Source of the DNA: JAIBAJ01 sp965284645
GTDB taxonomy: Bacteria > Bacteroidota > Bacteroidia > JAIBAJ01
NCBI GenBank assembly: GCA_965284645.1
Contig: OZ260106.1
Coordinates: 3,224,001 to 3,288,000, forward strand
Length of the DNA: 64,000 nucleotides
Direction of reading: 5' to 3'
The notes below the pieces were generated by a model. The model was not told the DNA's origin. It made no database searches and worked only from the letters and a program-made list of their open reading frames with translations. This document shows, in pieces, positions 8,465-17,145 of this stretch. The translations under genes and the position numbers were made by a program. How positions within the stretch are numbered: position 1 is the stretch's first letter; the number at the start of each line of letters is the position of its first letter.

Positions 8465-9489
8465 GCTTCCTTTTCCTTTAATTTCCTTTCCAATTCCCCT
8501 ACTTTTTTGTAAAGTTCAGGTAGCTTTGTGAACACCACATAGCTTCTTCTATAATCACCTATACCAAAAGCAGGCGAACCTTGTACGATTTCTCCGTCCT
8601 TTAAATTGGAGCCGATTCCACTTTGTGCTGCAATTTTTACATCGTTTCCAATGCTTAGGTGACCGATTATTCCAACTTGTCCACCTATCATACAATTTTT
8701 ACCGATTTTGGTGGACCCTGCAATACCAGTTTGGGCAGCAATTACGGTATTCTCACCTATTTCCACGTTATGGGCAACTTGGATTAAATTATCCAACTTC
8801 ACTCCTTTTCGGATTATGGTACTGCCTAATGTAGCTCGGTCAATACTTGAGTTGGCCCCAATTTCCACATGGTCTTCCAAAATTACATTTCCTATCTGAG
8901 GTACCTTTTCGTAGTTTTCACCTTGCGGAGCAAAACCAAATCCATCGGCACCAATAATTGTTCCTGCATGAATAATACAATTCGAACCAATTTTGCATCC
9001 AGCATACACCTTTACTCCAGGATGTAAAACAGTATTTTCTCCAATCTCTACATCCTCTCCTACAAACACTTGAGGATGAATTTTACTGCCATTTCCAACT
9101 TTTACATTGGATGAAATATAAGCTTGTCCACCCACGTAAACATCGTTCCCTAAAACAGCACCTTGGGCAACATAGGCTCCAGCTTCAACTCCTTTTTTAT
9201 TGGTTTTCAGCTTATTATAAACATCTAACAAAGTGGCAAATGCTTTATAGGCATCTTCTACCCTGATTAAAGTGGTTAGAATTGGTTGTTCAGGTACAAA
9301 ATCCTTTCCAACAATGACAATAGAGGCCTTAGTTGTATATATATAGGACGTGTATTTGGGATTGGCCAAAAAAGACAAGGTACCAGGAAGACCCTCTTCA
9401 ATTTTGGAAACATTATTGACAGAAACCTCAGGATTTCCATCTACCGAACCATTCAACAATCCAGCGATTTGTATAGCAGTAAATTCCAT
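8461..9489 (-). CDS. lpxD: UDP-3-O-acylglucosamine N-acyltransferase
   Basis: LpxD adds the N-linked 3-hydroxyacyl chain in the third step of lipid A synthesis. The 342-aa protein has the LpxD N-terminal uridine-binding domain (SKIEEGLPGTLSFLANPKY), then many left-handed beta-helix hexapeptides ([LIV]GxxxxI) from about residue 105 to 310. The catalytic His sits in IQVAHNVEIG. A C-terminal helix (LPELYKKVGELERKL) completes the family layout. A longer frame to 9594 exists but overlaps the upstream glycosyltransferase and lacks homology; the start at 9489 gives the family N-terminus MEFTAIQIAGLL, and a -7 box sits just upstream of it. Confidence 0.94.
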   Translation of the reverse strand: MEFTAIQIAGLLNGSVDGNPEVSVNNVSKIEEGLPGTLSFLANPKYTSYIYTTKASIVIVGKDFVPEQPILTTLIRVEDAYKAFATLLDVYNKLKTNKKGVEAGAYVAQGAVLGNDVYVGGQAYISSNVKVGNGSKIHPQVFVGEDVEIGENTVLHPGVKVYAGCKIGSNCIIHAGTIIGADGFGFAPQGENYEKVPQIGNVILEDHVEIGANSSIDRATLGSTIIRKGVKLDNLIQVAHNVEIGENTVIAAQTGIAGSTKIGKNCMIGGQVGIIGHLSIGNDVKIAAQSGIGSNLKDGEIVQGSPAFGIGDYRRSYVVFTKLPELYKKVGELERKLKEKEA

Positions 9490-9500
9490 TTTTATGTGCT

Positions 9501-9508
9501 CAAAAGTA
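9501..9508 (-). promoter_or_regulatory. Promoter -7 box of lpxD
   Basis: On the minus strand this reads TACTTTTG, a perfect TAnnTTTG match 12 nt upstream of the lpxD ATG, in the 53-nt gap after the glycosyltransferase gene. It supports the 9489 start. Confidence 0.55.
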
Positions 9509-9542
9509 GCATAAATGCCAACATTGTAGGATTGAATGTAAA

Positions 9543-10658
9543 TTAAATTCCTTGGTACAAAGTTGCCAACACCTGCTTGGACTCCTTTTCCCAAGTGAGT
9601 TCCTCTGCTGCATTTTTAGTATTGGCCTTATATTGAGCCAATTTATCTTCATCGGACAGCATTTGCCTTATCCTCTCCGCTAACTTTTCAGGAACCAGTT
9701 CGGGTACAATTTCACCTACATTCCAAGTTTCAACCACTTTTTTCACCTCCACTAAATCACTAGCTAACACGGGTATTCCGGCATGGATATAATCAAATAG
9801 TTTATTCGGCAAACTATAACGGTAGTTAATGTTGCTATCCTTGTCTAAACTTAATCCGATATCTGCCATTTGGGTATATTGAAGCATTTGGGCATACTCC
9901 ATTTTAGGAAAGAAAAATACCCGGTTCTCCAACTTCCTTTCTTTCACTAATTTCAAGACTAAAGGCAGGGCATCTCCACTTCCAATTATCATTAAGCCAA
10001 CATTTTCGAGCATTGAAATAGCCATAACGGCCTCTTCCGTTCCCCGATCCACATTCAATCCTGCACCTTGCAATACCAGCAGTTTTATATCCTCAGAAAT
10101 TCCAACCGCTTGACGCTCTATTTTTGGGAGAAGTAATTGTTTATTCGGAATATTTCGAATCACCATTGGCTTCTTTCCATAGGTTTTCTCAAACAATTGA
10201 GCTATGCTATCATTGACTGTAAAAACCTTGTTCAATTTTGGGAAAATCCATCCTTCAATTCCTTTCCAAATGGACTTAACAAGTGGTCTGTTTTGGAGCT
10301 CGGGTACTTCGGTAAAATATTCGTGGGCATCAAACACCAGCGGCAAGCCTTTAATTTTAGCTACCAAAAAATTTGGCAACAAAGTATCCAAATCGTTGGC
10401 ATGCAAGGAATTTGATTTAGAAAACAAGAGAAGAAAGAACAATCTCAGGTTAAACTCTGCATAAAAAAATGGCCCTTTCGTAAACCAAAGTTTCATTCGT
10501 TTGGTTTGATAAGGTCTGGTGAGGGGCAAACTCTGTGGTAAAATCCTTCCAACCAACAACACGTTGTATCCCATTTCTTGAAGAGATGCGCAAACCTTTT
10601 TCACTCGCTGATCAGTGGAAAGGTCATTGATAACTGAAACTATTACTCTTTTTGTCAA
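9543..10658 (-). CDS. GT-B fold glycosyltransferase, family 4 type
   Basis: The 371-aa cytoplasmic or membrane-associated glycosyltransferase has the N-terminal acceptor half (VISVINDLSTDQRVKK, HANDLDTLLP, LVFDAHEYFTE). Its C-terminal nucleotide-sugar half carries IIGSGD, FFPKMEYAQML, DIGLSLDKDSNINYRYSLPNKLFDYIHAGIPVLAS and the Glu-containing region after it, as in GT4 enzymes. The likely role is surface polysaccharide or LPS sugar transfer; donor and acceptor cannot be read from sequence. It lies directly upstream of lpxD on the same strand and is divergent from lptB. Confidence 0.82.
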   Translation of the reverse strand: MTKRVIVSVINDLSTDQRVKKVCASLQEMGYNVLLVGRILPQSLPLTRPYQTKRMKLWFTKGPFFYAEFNLRLFFLLLFSKSNSLHANDLDTLLPNFLVAKIKGLPLVFDAHEYFTEVPELQNRPLVKSIWKGIEGWIFPKLNKVFTVNDSIAQLFEKTYGKKPMVIRNIPNKQLLLPKIERQAVGISEDIKLLVLQGAGLNVDRGTEEAVMAISMLENVGLMIIGSGDALPLVLKLVKERKLENRVFFFPKMEYAQMLQYTQMADIGLSLDKDSNINYRYSLPNKLFDYIHAGIPVLASDLVEVKKVVETWNVGEIVPELVPEKLAERIRQMLSDEDKLAQYKANTKNAAEELTWEKESKQVLATLYQGI

Positions 10659-10760
10659 AATCGGGACAATATTAAGGCATGCCCTTCAAAAAATAACAGG
10701 AATTATCAAAACCCTTAAGGAATTTTAGGGAAAAAAGCATGGCGAATTCCATTCCAGCAC

Positions 10761-10768
10761 TACCTTAG
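10761..10768 (+). promoter_or_regulatory. Promoter -7 box of lptB-tsaD
   Basis: TACCTTAG (7 of 8 to TAnnTTTG) ends only 4 nt before the GTG start of lptB. If used, the transcript would begin at or inside the start codon, that is, it would be leaderless. Confidence 0.4.
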
Positions 10769-10772
10769 CCCA

Positions 10773-11498
10773 GTGAAATTGCGAGCAGATAATTTGGTGA
10801 AACGGTATGGAAAACGTACCGTTGTAGACCATGTTTCCATTGAAGTAAACCAAGGCGAAATCGTAGGTTTGCTTGGCCCTAACGGTGCAGGAAAAACCAC
10901 ATCCTTTTACATGATTACCGGTTTAATTAAACCAAATCAAGGAAAAATCTTTTTGGAAAACCGCGAAATAACTTCCGAACCTATGTACCGAAGAGCACAA
11001 TTGGGAATAGGTTATCTGGCGCAGGAAGCAAGTGTATTCAGAAGTTTATCTGTTGAAGACAATATTATGGCTGTATTGGAACATACCAAATTAAGCCGCA
11101 AAGAACAAGAAGAAAAACTTGAAAAACTCCTGAATGAATTTGGACTACAGCATATCCGAACCAATACAGGTATCAAATTAAGCGGCGGGGAAAGAAGAAG
11201 AACTGAGATAGCCAGAGCCTTGGCCGTAAATCCGAGTTTTATTTTGCTCGATGAACCTTTTGCAGGCGTAGACCCCATAGCGGTGGAAGATATACAAACC
11301 ATTGTTTATGGGCTAAAAGAGCGAAATATTGGTATCCTCATTACCGACCACAATGTTCATGAAACATTGACAATTACCGATCGGGCTTATTTGCTGTATG
11401 AAGGAAAAATCCTCAAACAGGGAACAGCAAAAGAACTAGCGGAGGATGAACAGGTAAGAAAAGTATACTTAGGGAAAAACTTTGAATTAAGAGGCTAG
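10773..11498 (+). CDS. lptB: LPS export ABC transporter ATP-binding protein LptB
   Basis: LptB powers LPS extraction from the inner membrane together with LptF and LptG. The 241-aa ATPase shows Walker A GPNGAGKTT, the Q-loop region YLAQEASVFR, the signature LSGGERRRTEIARAL, Walker B FILLDEPFAGVDP and the switch His in LITDHNV. The string EASVFRSLSVEDNI and the pairing with the GPNGAGKTTSFYMITGL core are characteristic of LptB rather than other ABC ATPases. The start codon is GTG, and the next gene tsaD begins 6 nt after the stop. LptF/LptG are not in the window. Confidence 0.94.
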   Translation: MKLRADNLVKRYGKRTVVDHVSIEVNQGEIVGLLGPNGAGKTTSFYMITGLIKPNQGKIFLENREITSEPMYRRAQLGIGYLAQEASVFRSLSVEDNIMAVLEHTKLSRKEQEEKLEKLLNEFGLQHIRTNTGIKLSGGERRRTEIARALAVNPSFILLDEPFAGVDPIAVEDIQTIVYGLKERNIGILITDHNVHETLTITDRAYLLYEGKILKQGTAKELAEDEQVRKVYLGKNFELRG

Positions 11499-11504
11499 TT
11501 CCTG

Positions 11505-12521
11505 ATGGAAAAAGAAAGCATCATTCTTGCCATAGAAAGCAGTTGCGACGATACCGGAATTGCCCTCTTAAAAGGAAAAAAAGTTCTGGCCAACTTGGTG
11601 GCCAATCAAAAAATTCATGAGCAATATGGCGGAGTTGTTCCTGAACTGGCCTCCAGAGCTCATCAACAAAATATTATTCCAACCTTGGAAGCAAGTATTC
11701 GGCAGGCTGGAATTACTTTAAATGAAATTGATGCCATTGCTTTTACACGTGGTCCTGGATTAATTGGCTCCTTAATGGTTGGAGTGACCTTTGCCAAAGG
11801 TTTGAGTTTGGCCCTTGGAAAACCCTTAATTGAGGTAAACCATATCCATGCGCATTTACTGGCTCATCTCATTGAGGAAGAAGGTTTTGCAAATCCAAGT
11901 TTTCCGTTTTTGTGTTTAACTGTATCAGGTGGACATACCCAAATTGTATTGGCACATGCCCCAAATCAGCTTGAAATCATTGGTGAAACAACGGATGATG
12001 CAGCTGGCGAAGCCTTCGATAAAGCTGCGAAAATTCTTGGACTGCCCTATCCTGGAGGTCCATTAATCGATAAATTTGGAAAGGATGGAAATCCAAAAGC
12101 ATTTGAATTTCCTATTCCCCAAATTCCAGACTATAACTTTAGTTTTAGTGGTTTAAAAACCTCCATGTTGTACTTTGTTCGTGACAAAACTAAATTGGAT
12201 CCAACCTTTGTGGAAAAGAACCTATCAGACATTTGTGCTTCTTATCAAAACACTATTGTTCGCTTTCTCCTGCAAAAATTAAAAAAGGCCGCCCATCACT
12301 ATGGAATAAAGGATGTAGCGATTGCAGGTGGGGTTTCGGCCAATTCATTGTTAAGAAAGGAATTAGAAATGCTTGGTGAAAAAGAGGGCTGGAACACGTT
12401 TATACCTAAATTCGCCTATTGCACCGACAATGCAGCCATGATTGGAATAGCAGCCTATTTTAAAAACATAGCCGGAGAATTTGCACCACTCAGCATAACC
12501 CCCTCAGCGCGAATTGATTAA
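11505..12521 (+). CDS. tsaD: tRNA N6-adenosine threonylcarbamoyltransferase TsaD
   Basis: TsaD transfers threonylcarbamoyl to A37 of ANN-decoding tRNAs, with TsaB and TsaE. The 338-aa Kae1/Gcp-family protein begins with the phosphate-binding IESSCDDTGIA and has the metal-binding HxxxH (His113 and His117 in HIHAH). It also carries the SGGHTQIV, DDAAGEAFDKAAK, YPGGP and CTDNAAMI motifs. Length and motif order are those of the bacterial family. It is co-directional with lptB at a 6-nt gap. The other Tsa genes are elsewhere. Confidence 0.96.
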   Translation: MEKESIILAIESSCDDTGIALLKGKKVLANLVANQKIHEQYGGVVPELASRAHQQNIIPTLEASIRQAGITLNEIDAIAFTRGPGLIGSLMVGVTFAKGLSLALGKPLIEVNHIHAHLLAHLIEEEGFANPSFPFLCLTVSGGHTQIVLAHAPNQLEIIGETTDDAAGEAFDKAAKILGLPYPGGPLIDKFGKDGNPKAFEFPIPQIPDYNFSFSGLKTSMLYFVRDKTKLDPTFVEKNLSDICASYQNTIVRFLLQKLKKAAHHYGIKDVAIAGGVSANSLLRKELEMLGEKEGWNTFIPKFAYCTDNAAMIGIAAYFKNIAGEFAPLSITPSARID

Positions 12522-12581
12522 GCATTTTTTATTTTTTTAGCCTAGGCTTGGGCAGTTTTTCTTTACTTTGCAGTTCTGACC

Positions 12582-13583
12582 ATGCAGAAGGATTTATCCA
12601 TACGTTACCTCATCCATAAACTTCTTAAAGAACAAGATTTTATCATTGTTCCTGGTTTTGGTGCGTTTATGGTACACCCTACCCCAGCCCGCTTGGAAAG
12701 CAAGCTGAATGAATTTATCAAACCACACAAGTCCATTCAGTTTAACCCTCGGATACAACAGAATGACGGTGTATTAGCCCATGCATTTTCTGTTGAATTT
12801 GGTTTAAGTATAGAGGAATCTGTCGAGCAAATTCAAAATGAGACCAAGCGCTTTTGGACATCCAAGACACCAATAGATTTTATTGATGTAGGTGTAGTTA
12901 CCTTTCAACTGGATGGTGGACTTGACTTTATTCCACATGGGAATTCCGATATTGACGATAGCAATTTTGGATTGGACAATCTGTTTATTCAACCAATTCA
13001 AATCCATCAACCAGTTGTAATTGCCCTTCCTTCCCAAAAAACAAGCAAAAAATCCAATACTAAGTATATTTCTTATGCAGCAGCCTCCTTGGTGATGGTT
13101 CTTTTTAGTCTATTTTCTTGGAAAACTGGACTCATGGAAGATACCTCTGAAACCCTTATGGGCTGGACCTACACTGGAACACCTACCTATAAAGCTTATG
13201 ATTTAAATCTTGAATCCTTTGATAATCAAAACTTTCAAGACATTCAATTAATGCCAGGCGATCGAATCTCCTTATATTACTGGAATTCTTCCAATGAAGG
13301 TGATGAAGGTGTTTTTCTGGAGACAGAAAGTGAAAACGTTGCGAAGCCAAAAGTTTCTGAAAAAGAGCCTTTCAAACATACCATTGTTATCGCCGCTTTT
13401 TCACAAAAGGAATTGGCAACCAATTATTGTGATGCCCAAATGCAGCAAGGGAATCAGACTTTTATTTTACCTGCTGGAAACCATTTGTTTTTAATTGGAA
13501 TGGGAAATTTTCAGGATAAGGAAACAGCCCAAAACCAATTAAACCTTGTTCAAACAAAGTTTCCAAGGGCTTGGGTAAAATAA
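12582..13583 (+). CDS. HU-CCDC81 and SPOR domain membrane protein
   Basis: The 333-aa protein has three parts. Residues 1-130 form an HU-CCDC81-type domain (SIRYLIHKLLKEQDFIIVPG, then IQFNPRIQQNDGVLAH). A single transmembrane helix lies near 160-180 (YISYAAASLVMVLFSLF). The C-terminal SPOR-type module (about 265-333, HTIVIAAFSQ ... LIGMGNFQDKETAQ) is expected to bind denuded peptidoglycan in the periplasm. This architecture is typical of Bacteroidota, with the HU part in the cytoplasm; a link between nucleoid and cell wall or division is an inference. A weak -7 box (TTACTTTG, 12563-12570) precedes it. Confidence 0.82.
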   Translation: MQKDLSIRYLIHKLLKEQDFIIVPGFGAFMVHPTPARLESKLNEFIKPHKSIQFNPRIQQNDGVLAHAFSVEFGLSIEESVEQIQNETKRFWTSKTPIDFIDVGVVTFQLDGGLDFIPHGNSDIDDSNFGLDNLFIQPIQIHQPVVIALPSQKTSKKSNTKYISYAAASLVMVLFSLFSWKTGLMEDTSETLMGWTYTGTPTYKAYDLNLESFDNQNFQDIQLMPGDRISLYYWNSSNEGDEGVFLETESENVAKPKVSEKEPFKHTIVIAAFSQKELATNYCDAQMQQGNQTFILPAGNHLFLIGMGNFQDKETAQNQLNLVQTKFPRAWVK

Positions 13584-13595
13584 ATCCAAAATTCG

Positions 13596-13626
13596 TTTGG
13601 ATTTGAGGCTGCAGGTTTTACATTTG
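13596..13626 (+). promoter_or_regulatory. Complete Bacteroidota-type promoter of glpK
   Basis: A -33 TTTG at 13596-13599 is separated by 19 nt from a perfect -7 box TACATTTG at 13619-13626. The start codon of glpK follows 17 nt later. This is the best full promoter match in the window. Confidence 0.65.
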
Positions 13627-13643
13627 CCCTACTAAGTTTTAAT

Positions 13644-15131
13644 ATGTCCAACTATATTCTTGCGCTCGACCAAGGAACCACGAGCAGTCGTTCCATCCTT
13701 TTTGATAATAACGGAAACCTTATAGCTACCGCCCAAAAGGAGTTTACCCAGATTTATCCTCAACCAGGATGGGTTGAACACAATCCAATTGAAATTTGGG
13801 AAAGCCAATTAGCAACCGCCAAAGAGGTATTGGAAAAAGCTGGAGTTTCTGCCAAGGATATCAAGGCGATTGGCATAACCAACCAAAGAGAAACCACAGT
13901 GCTTTGGGATAAAAATACGGGAAAACCCCTTTACAACGCCATTGTTTGGCAAGATAAACGTACAGCTGGTATTTGTGACGAATTAAAGGCAAAAGGCTTA
14001 TCGGACTATGTGAAAACAAATACAGGACTGGTTATCGACAGTTATTTCAGTGGAACAAAAATCAATTGGATACTGAACCAGGTGGAAGGTGCCTTAGAAA
14101 AAGCAAAAAAGGGTGAAATTTTATTTGGGACGATTGATACTTGGCTACTTTGGAATCTAACCGGCGGAAAGGAACATGCAACCGATTATTCGAATGCATC
14201 GAGAACCATGGTTTACAACATAGTAAACTTGGAATGGGACCAAAAACTTTTGGGTGAATTAGCTATTCCGGCTTCCGTTTTACCAGTCGTAAAACCATCA
14301 AGTGGGAATTTTGGAAATACCATAACCAGTTTGTTTGGAATTGAATTACCGATTTTGGGAATTGCGGGAGATCAACAAGCCGCTTTATTTGGACAAACTT
14401 GTTTTGAGCCAGGTACGGCAAAAAACACCTATGGAACAGGCTGTTTCATGCTTATGAATACAGGCGAAAAATTAACCTATTCCAAAAATGGCTTACTAAC
14501 CACGATTGCTTGGGGGTTGGATGGAAAGGTAGAATATGCGCTTGAGGGTAGTGTTTTTGTTGCGGGTGCGGCCATTCAATGGTTAAGGGATGGTTTAAAG
14601 ATATTGGATGCAGCACCTGACTCAGAGTATTTTGCTTCAAAGGTGCCAAGTTCAGAGGGCGTTTATGTAGTACCTGCCTTTGTGGGCCTCGGTGCACCCT
14701 ACTGGGACATGTATGCTAGAGGAGCCATTTTTGGTTTAACTCGTGGAACAACCAAAGGACATATTTCTAGGGCAACATTGGAGTCATTGGCTTATCAAAC
14801 AAAGGATGTGTTGAATGCCATGGAAAGTGACTCAGGCATCCATTTAAAAGCTTTGCGTGTAGATGGAGGCGCATCGGCCAATAATCTGTTGATGCAATTC
14901 CAGGCTGATATTTTAAACACAGAAGTTCAAAGACCTGCCGTAGTAGAAACAACGGCATTAGGAGCCGCCTATTTAGCAGGTTTGGCCTGTGGATTTTACA
15001 CGAAACAACAATTGGCAAGTTCTTCACCAATTGATAAAAAATTCATAGCAGATATGGCTAATGAAAAAAGGGAAAAGCTTTATAAAGGTTGGAAAAAGGC
15101 AGTGGAGCGCAGCATGGGTTGGGAGGATTAA
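13644..15131 (+). CDS. glpK: Glycerol kinase
   Basis: Phosphorylates glycerol to sn-glycerol 3-phosphate with ATP. The 495-aa FGGY-family protein has the N-terminal phosphate loop DQGTTSSRS, the glycerol-contacting NQRETT (Arg-Glu) and a WQDKR string. It also has the catalytic-Asp region GDQQAALFGQ, the FGGY adenosine motif GTGCFML, and LRVDGGASANNLLMQFQAD. Length equals that of E. coli GlpK. No glpF or glpD is adjacent, so it stands alone in its own transcription unit. It ends 8 nt before the convergent DinB-like gene. Confidence 0.95.
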   Translation: MSNYILALDQGTTSSRSILFDNNGNLIATAQKEFTQIYPQPGWVEHNPIEIWESQLATAKEVLEKAGVSAKDIKAIGITNQRETTVLWDKNTGKPLYNAIVWQDKRTAGICDELKAKGLSDYVKTNTGLVIDSYFSGTKINWILNQVEGALEKAKKGEILFGTIDTWLLWNLTGGKEHATDYSNASRTMVYNIVNLEWDQKLLGELAIPASVLPVVKPSSGNFGNTITSLFGIELPILGIAGDQQAALFGQTCFEPGTAKNTYGTGCFMLMNTGEKLTYSKNGLLTTIAWGLDGKVEYALEGSVFVAGAAIQWLRDGLKILDAAPDSEYFASKVPSSEGVYVVPAFVGLGAPYWDMYARGAIFGLTRGTTKGHISRATLESLAYQTKDVLNAMESDSGIHLKALRVDGGASANNLLMQFQADILNTEVQRPAVVETTALGAAYLAGLACGFYTKQQLASSSPIDKKFIADMANEKREKLYKGWKKAVERSMGWED

Positions 15132-15139
15132 TTCCCAAA

Positions 15140-15658
15140 CTATATATACCGTTCCTGAATTGTTTGTTGGTGATGTAGCTGGTGTCCGATAATAACCCAG
15201 CCAATATCATAGGCATTAATTTCAATTTTATTGGCCATTCCTTTGAAGGTTAGCATAGAGCCATCCATATTGGAATACAATTGGATAGTAGCTCGGCGCA
15301 CACAATCAAACTCGGCTATAAAACTGTCGGCTGTTCGGTTTTCGGCATTGGAATTCATGGCAAAAATGGCATCGTCGAAACCTGGCAAGGGTGTTTTATC
15401 TTTTCTAGAAAACCTTAAGGCTCTGTAAGCAAATATGCGTTCAACATCGAGTATATGCGCCAACACTTGCTTAATGGTCCATTTCCCATCTTGGTAGGCA
15501 TAATCCCATTTGGCGGGGTCGATTTGTTTTAAGAATGCTATACCTTCTTTTCTAGATTCTTCCAAACCTTCCAATAATTCAGCAAAAGGCACTTGGGAAA
15601 TATAATTTGCCAAATACTCAGGCAAATGAGAGGAGGTAATGGGTTTTGGAATTTGCAT
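15140..15658 (-). CDS. DinB-family metal-binding hydrolase-like protein
   Basis: The 172-aa protein is a four-helix DinB/YfiT-like protein. Conserved elements are the helix with WTIKQVLAHILDVERIFAYRAL, whose His is a likely metal ligand, and the C-terminal IGHQLHHQQTI with further His ligands. Members bind a divalent metal and some act as thiol-dependent transferases; the substrate is unknown here. It starts 16 nt downstream of the PorP/SprF-type gene on the same strand and converges on glpK. Confidence 0.8.
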   Translation of the reverse strand: MQIPKPITSSHLPEYLANYISQVPFAELLEGLEESRKEGIAFLKQIDPAKWDYAYQDGKWTIKQVLAHILDVERIFAYRALRFSRKDKTPLPGFDDAIFAMNSNAENRTADSFIAEFDCVRRATIQLYSNMDGSMLTFKGMANKIEINAYDIGWVIIGHQLHHQQTIQERYI

Positions 15659-15674
15659 GGGGCCGTAATCCGGG

Positions 15675-16775
15675 TTAGAAGATTTTGGGCAGATTTCGTG
15701 GTCCGTTAAAGTTATAACATGACCGGGCTTTCTTTTTGGCGTTGGCTGATTTTTCTTTAAAAAGTCGAAGGTTGGTAAATTCGAATATCATAGAAATTTC
15801 ATGTGATCCGCCGGATGAACCAATCATGCGAGACAAAGTCATATCGTAGCTATAACCAACTTGGTAAATGAAGGTTTTTGAGCCGTTTTCGCCTCTAAAA
15901 CCAAGGTTCATAATAAAAGAATCTGTCTTTTTAGGCGAAATGAGGAATTTTTGGTTACGGTACCAAACACCAACCATTAAGGGGGCGCGTAAAACAAAAG
16001 CTCCAAAATTGAAAGAAGTAAAGGCCGCTTGCTTTTCGTAAATAAAGTTAGGCGACAGATATACTTTATGTTCGGCAGAACGTTTACTCACATTAAAAAT
16101 AGCAGAATAATGCACGGTCAATTTAAATGGAAGTGGTGATGTTTTTCCAATTAAACTTTCGTTGGGCTGGGTGATGTGTTTAAAAGAAGCGCCAATGGTA
16201 TTGCTCATCAATTTGCGACTCTTTCTTCCCATTTTGATGTTGAACCGACCTAAAATTCCCGCGCTAGCATCGAACATATTGCGTTGAGCCGTTGGAGGTA
16301 GTTTTGCTTGGGTTTCGTTAATTTGACCATAAATTGGATCAAGCTGATCGGAGAAAACAAAGTTGGAGAAATCGATTGATTTTTGGATGAAGGTTCCTTG
16401 GGCTGCAAAATGTAAATCGAACATCCGAGGAATAACCGTTAGACGATAGGAGTACATTCCGCCGAATTGGGTAGTTCGAAGTTTACCTTCCCCTTCCACA
16501 CTGTTGAGGGCTATCAAGCCGATACCACCTGAGATATTGAAATCGGCGATATCCATGGTGGCTGAAAATGTTTGAAATTGTCCAGGAACAGAAGCCCACA
16601 AGCGACGATAATTCAAATTTACCCGCATACCCGGATCAGCCCCAGCATAGGCAGGATTCATATAAATACGATTGGAATAAAACTGGGAGAAATTAGGATC
16701 CTGAGCCATAGAAACAAAAGGCTTCAGTAAACCAACAATTAAAATCGCAAAAGCTAGCTTGTACAGTTTTATCAC
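15675..16775 (-). CDS. PorP/SprF-family T9SS membrane protein
   Basis: This 366-aa outer-membrane beta-barrel protein has a signal peptide (residues 1-24, cut near SMAQD). The family start is DPNFSQFYSNRIYMNPAYAGADPGMRVNLNYRRLW, and later there are SGGIGLI, a series of amphipathic strands, LSPNFIYEKQ and YQVGYSYDMTLS. PorP/SprF proteins are partners for surface display of T9SS type B substrates; paralogs are numerous, so the matching adhesin cannot be named. The start is GTG; a perfect -7 box lies 5 nt upstream. The basic C-terminus (KKKARSCYNFNGPRNLPKIF) is typical of the family. Confidence 0.9.
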   Translation of the reverse strand: MIKLYKLAFAILIVGLLKPFVSMAQDPNFSQFYSNRIYMNPAYAGADPGMRVNLNYRRLWASVPGQFQTFSATMDIADFNISGGIGLIALNSVEGEGKLRTTQFGGMYSYRLTVIPRMFDLHFAAQGTFIQKSIDFSNFVFSDQLDPIYGQINETQAKLPPTAQRNMFDASAGILGRFNIKMGRKSRKLMSNTIGASFKHITQPNESLIGKTSPLPFKLTVHYSAIFNVSKRSAEHKVYLSPNFIYEKQAAFTSFNFGAFVLRAPLMVGVWYRNQKFLISPKKTDSFIMNLGFRGENGSKTFIYQVGYSYDMTLSRMIGSSGGSHEISMIFEFTNLRLFKEKSANAKKKARSCYNFNGPRNLPKIF

Positions 16776-16779
16776 AAGA

Positions 16780-16787
16780 CAAAAATA
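16780..16787 (-). promoter_or_regulatory. Promoter -7 box of the PorP/SprF-type gene
   Basis: On the minus strand this reads TATTTTTG, a perfect TAnnTTTG match, only 4 nt before the GTG start codon. A near-leaderless transcript is implied. Confidence 0.45.
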
Positions 16788-16960
16788 ATCAGAAGTAGCA
16801 CTTAAACAAGGATAGAAGCTTAAAGTTTCAACGATTTGGTGTTAATCTATTATTTTGTCTGCAAATTAGTACCAAAGCTCTGTAAATCTCGTAAATTTCC
16901 ATAGAAAAAGGGTAAATCAAGGCGCTACTTTTTGAACTTTGGTACTGGTGGAACAGAGGG

Positions 16961-17125
16961 CTCGGGCAAGGATAGAGGCAGTGTAGCCCACAGTACTGAA
17001 ACCTAGACCCGAACCCTTTCGGGGCTGGGTTTCAGTACGAGGACTACCGCCGAAAGCCTGACCCAACCGCCCTTGCTGAAAATTTAATTCATTTTGGAAC
17101 TGGTTTTGGCGGTTGGGGGCCCGCC
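16961..17125 (-). repeat. Family A repeat, copy A2, with perfect internal hairpin
   Basis: Reverse-oriented copy: the GGCGGGCCCCCAACCGCC box (minus strand) lies at 17125, 20 nt after the TraB-like gene stop. CTCTATCCTTGCCCG is at the far end. The variable middle holds an 11-bp perfect inverted repeat (16993-17003 and 17028-17038, GTACTGAAACC arms) unrelated in sequence to the middle of the other copies. The remaining intergenic bases 16788-16960 hold nothing recognised. Confidence 0.85.
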
Positions 17126-17145
17126 AATTCAAACATAAAACCTAA

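Noticed and set aside
8461..9594. Longer lpxD, der, dnaG, pepA, WYL, MaoC and TrpX-like reading frames
   Set aside because: Each can be extended upstream, but the extra residues lack family similarity, overlap neighbouring genes or contain the likely promoter. Shorter starts at 9489, 3619, 22993, 42714, 38027, 48404 and 40758 were used.
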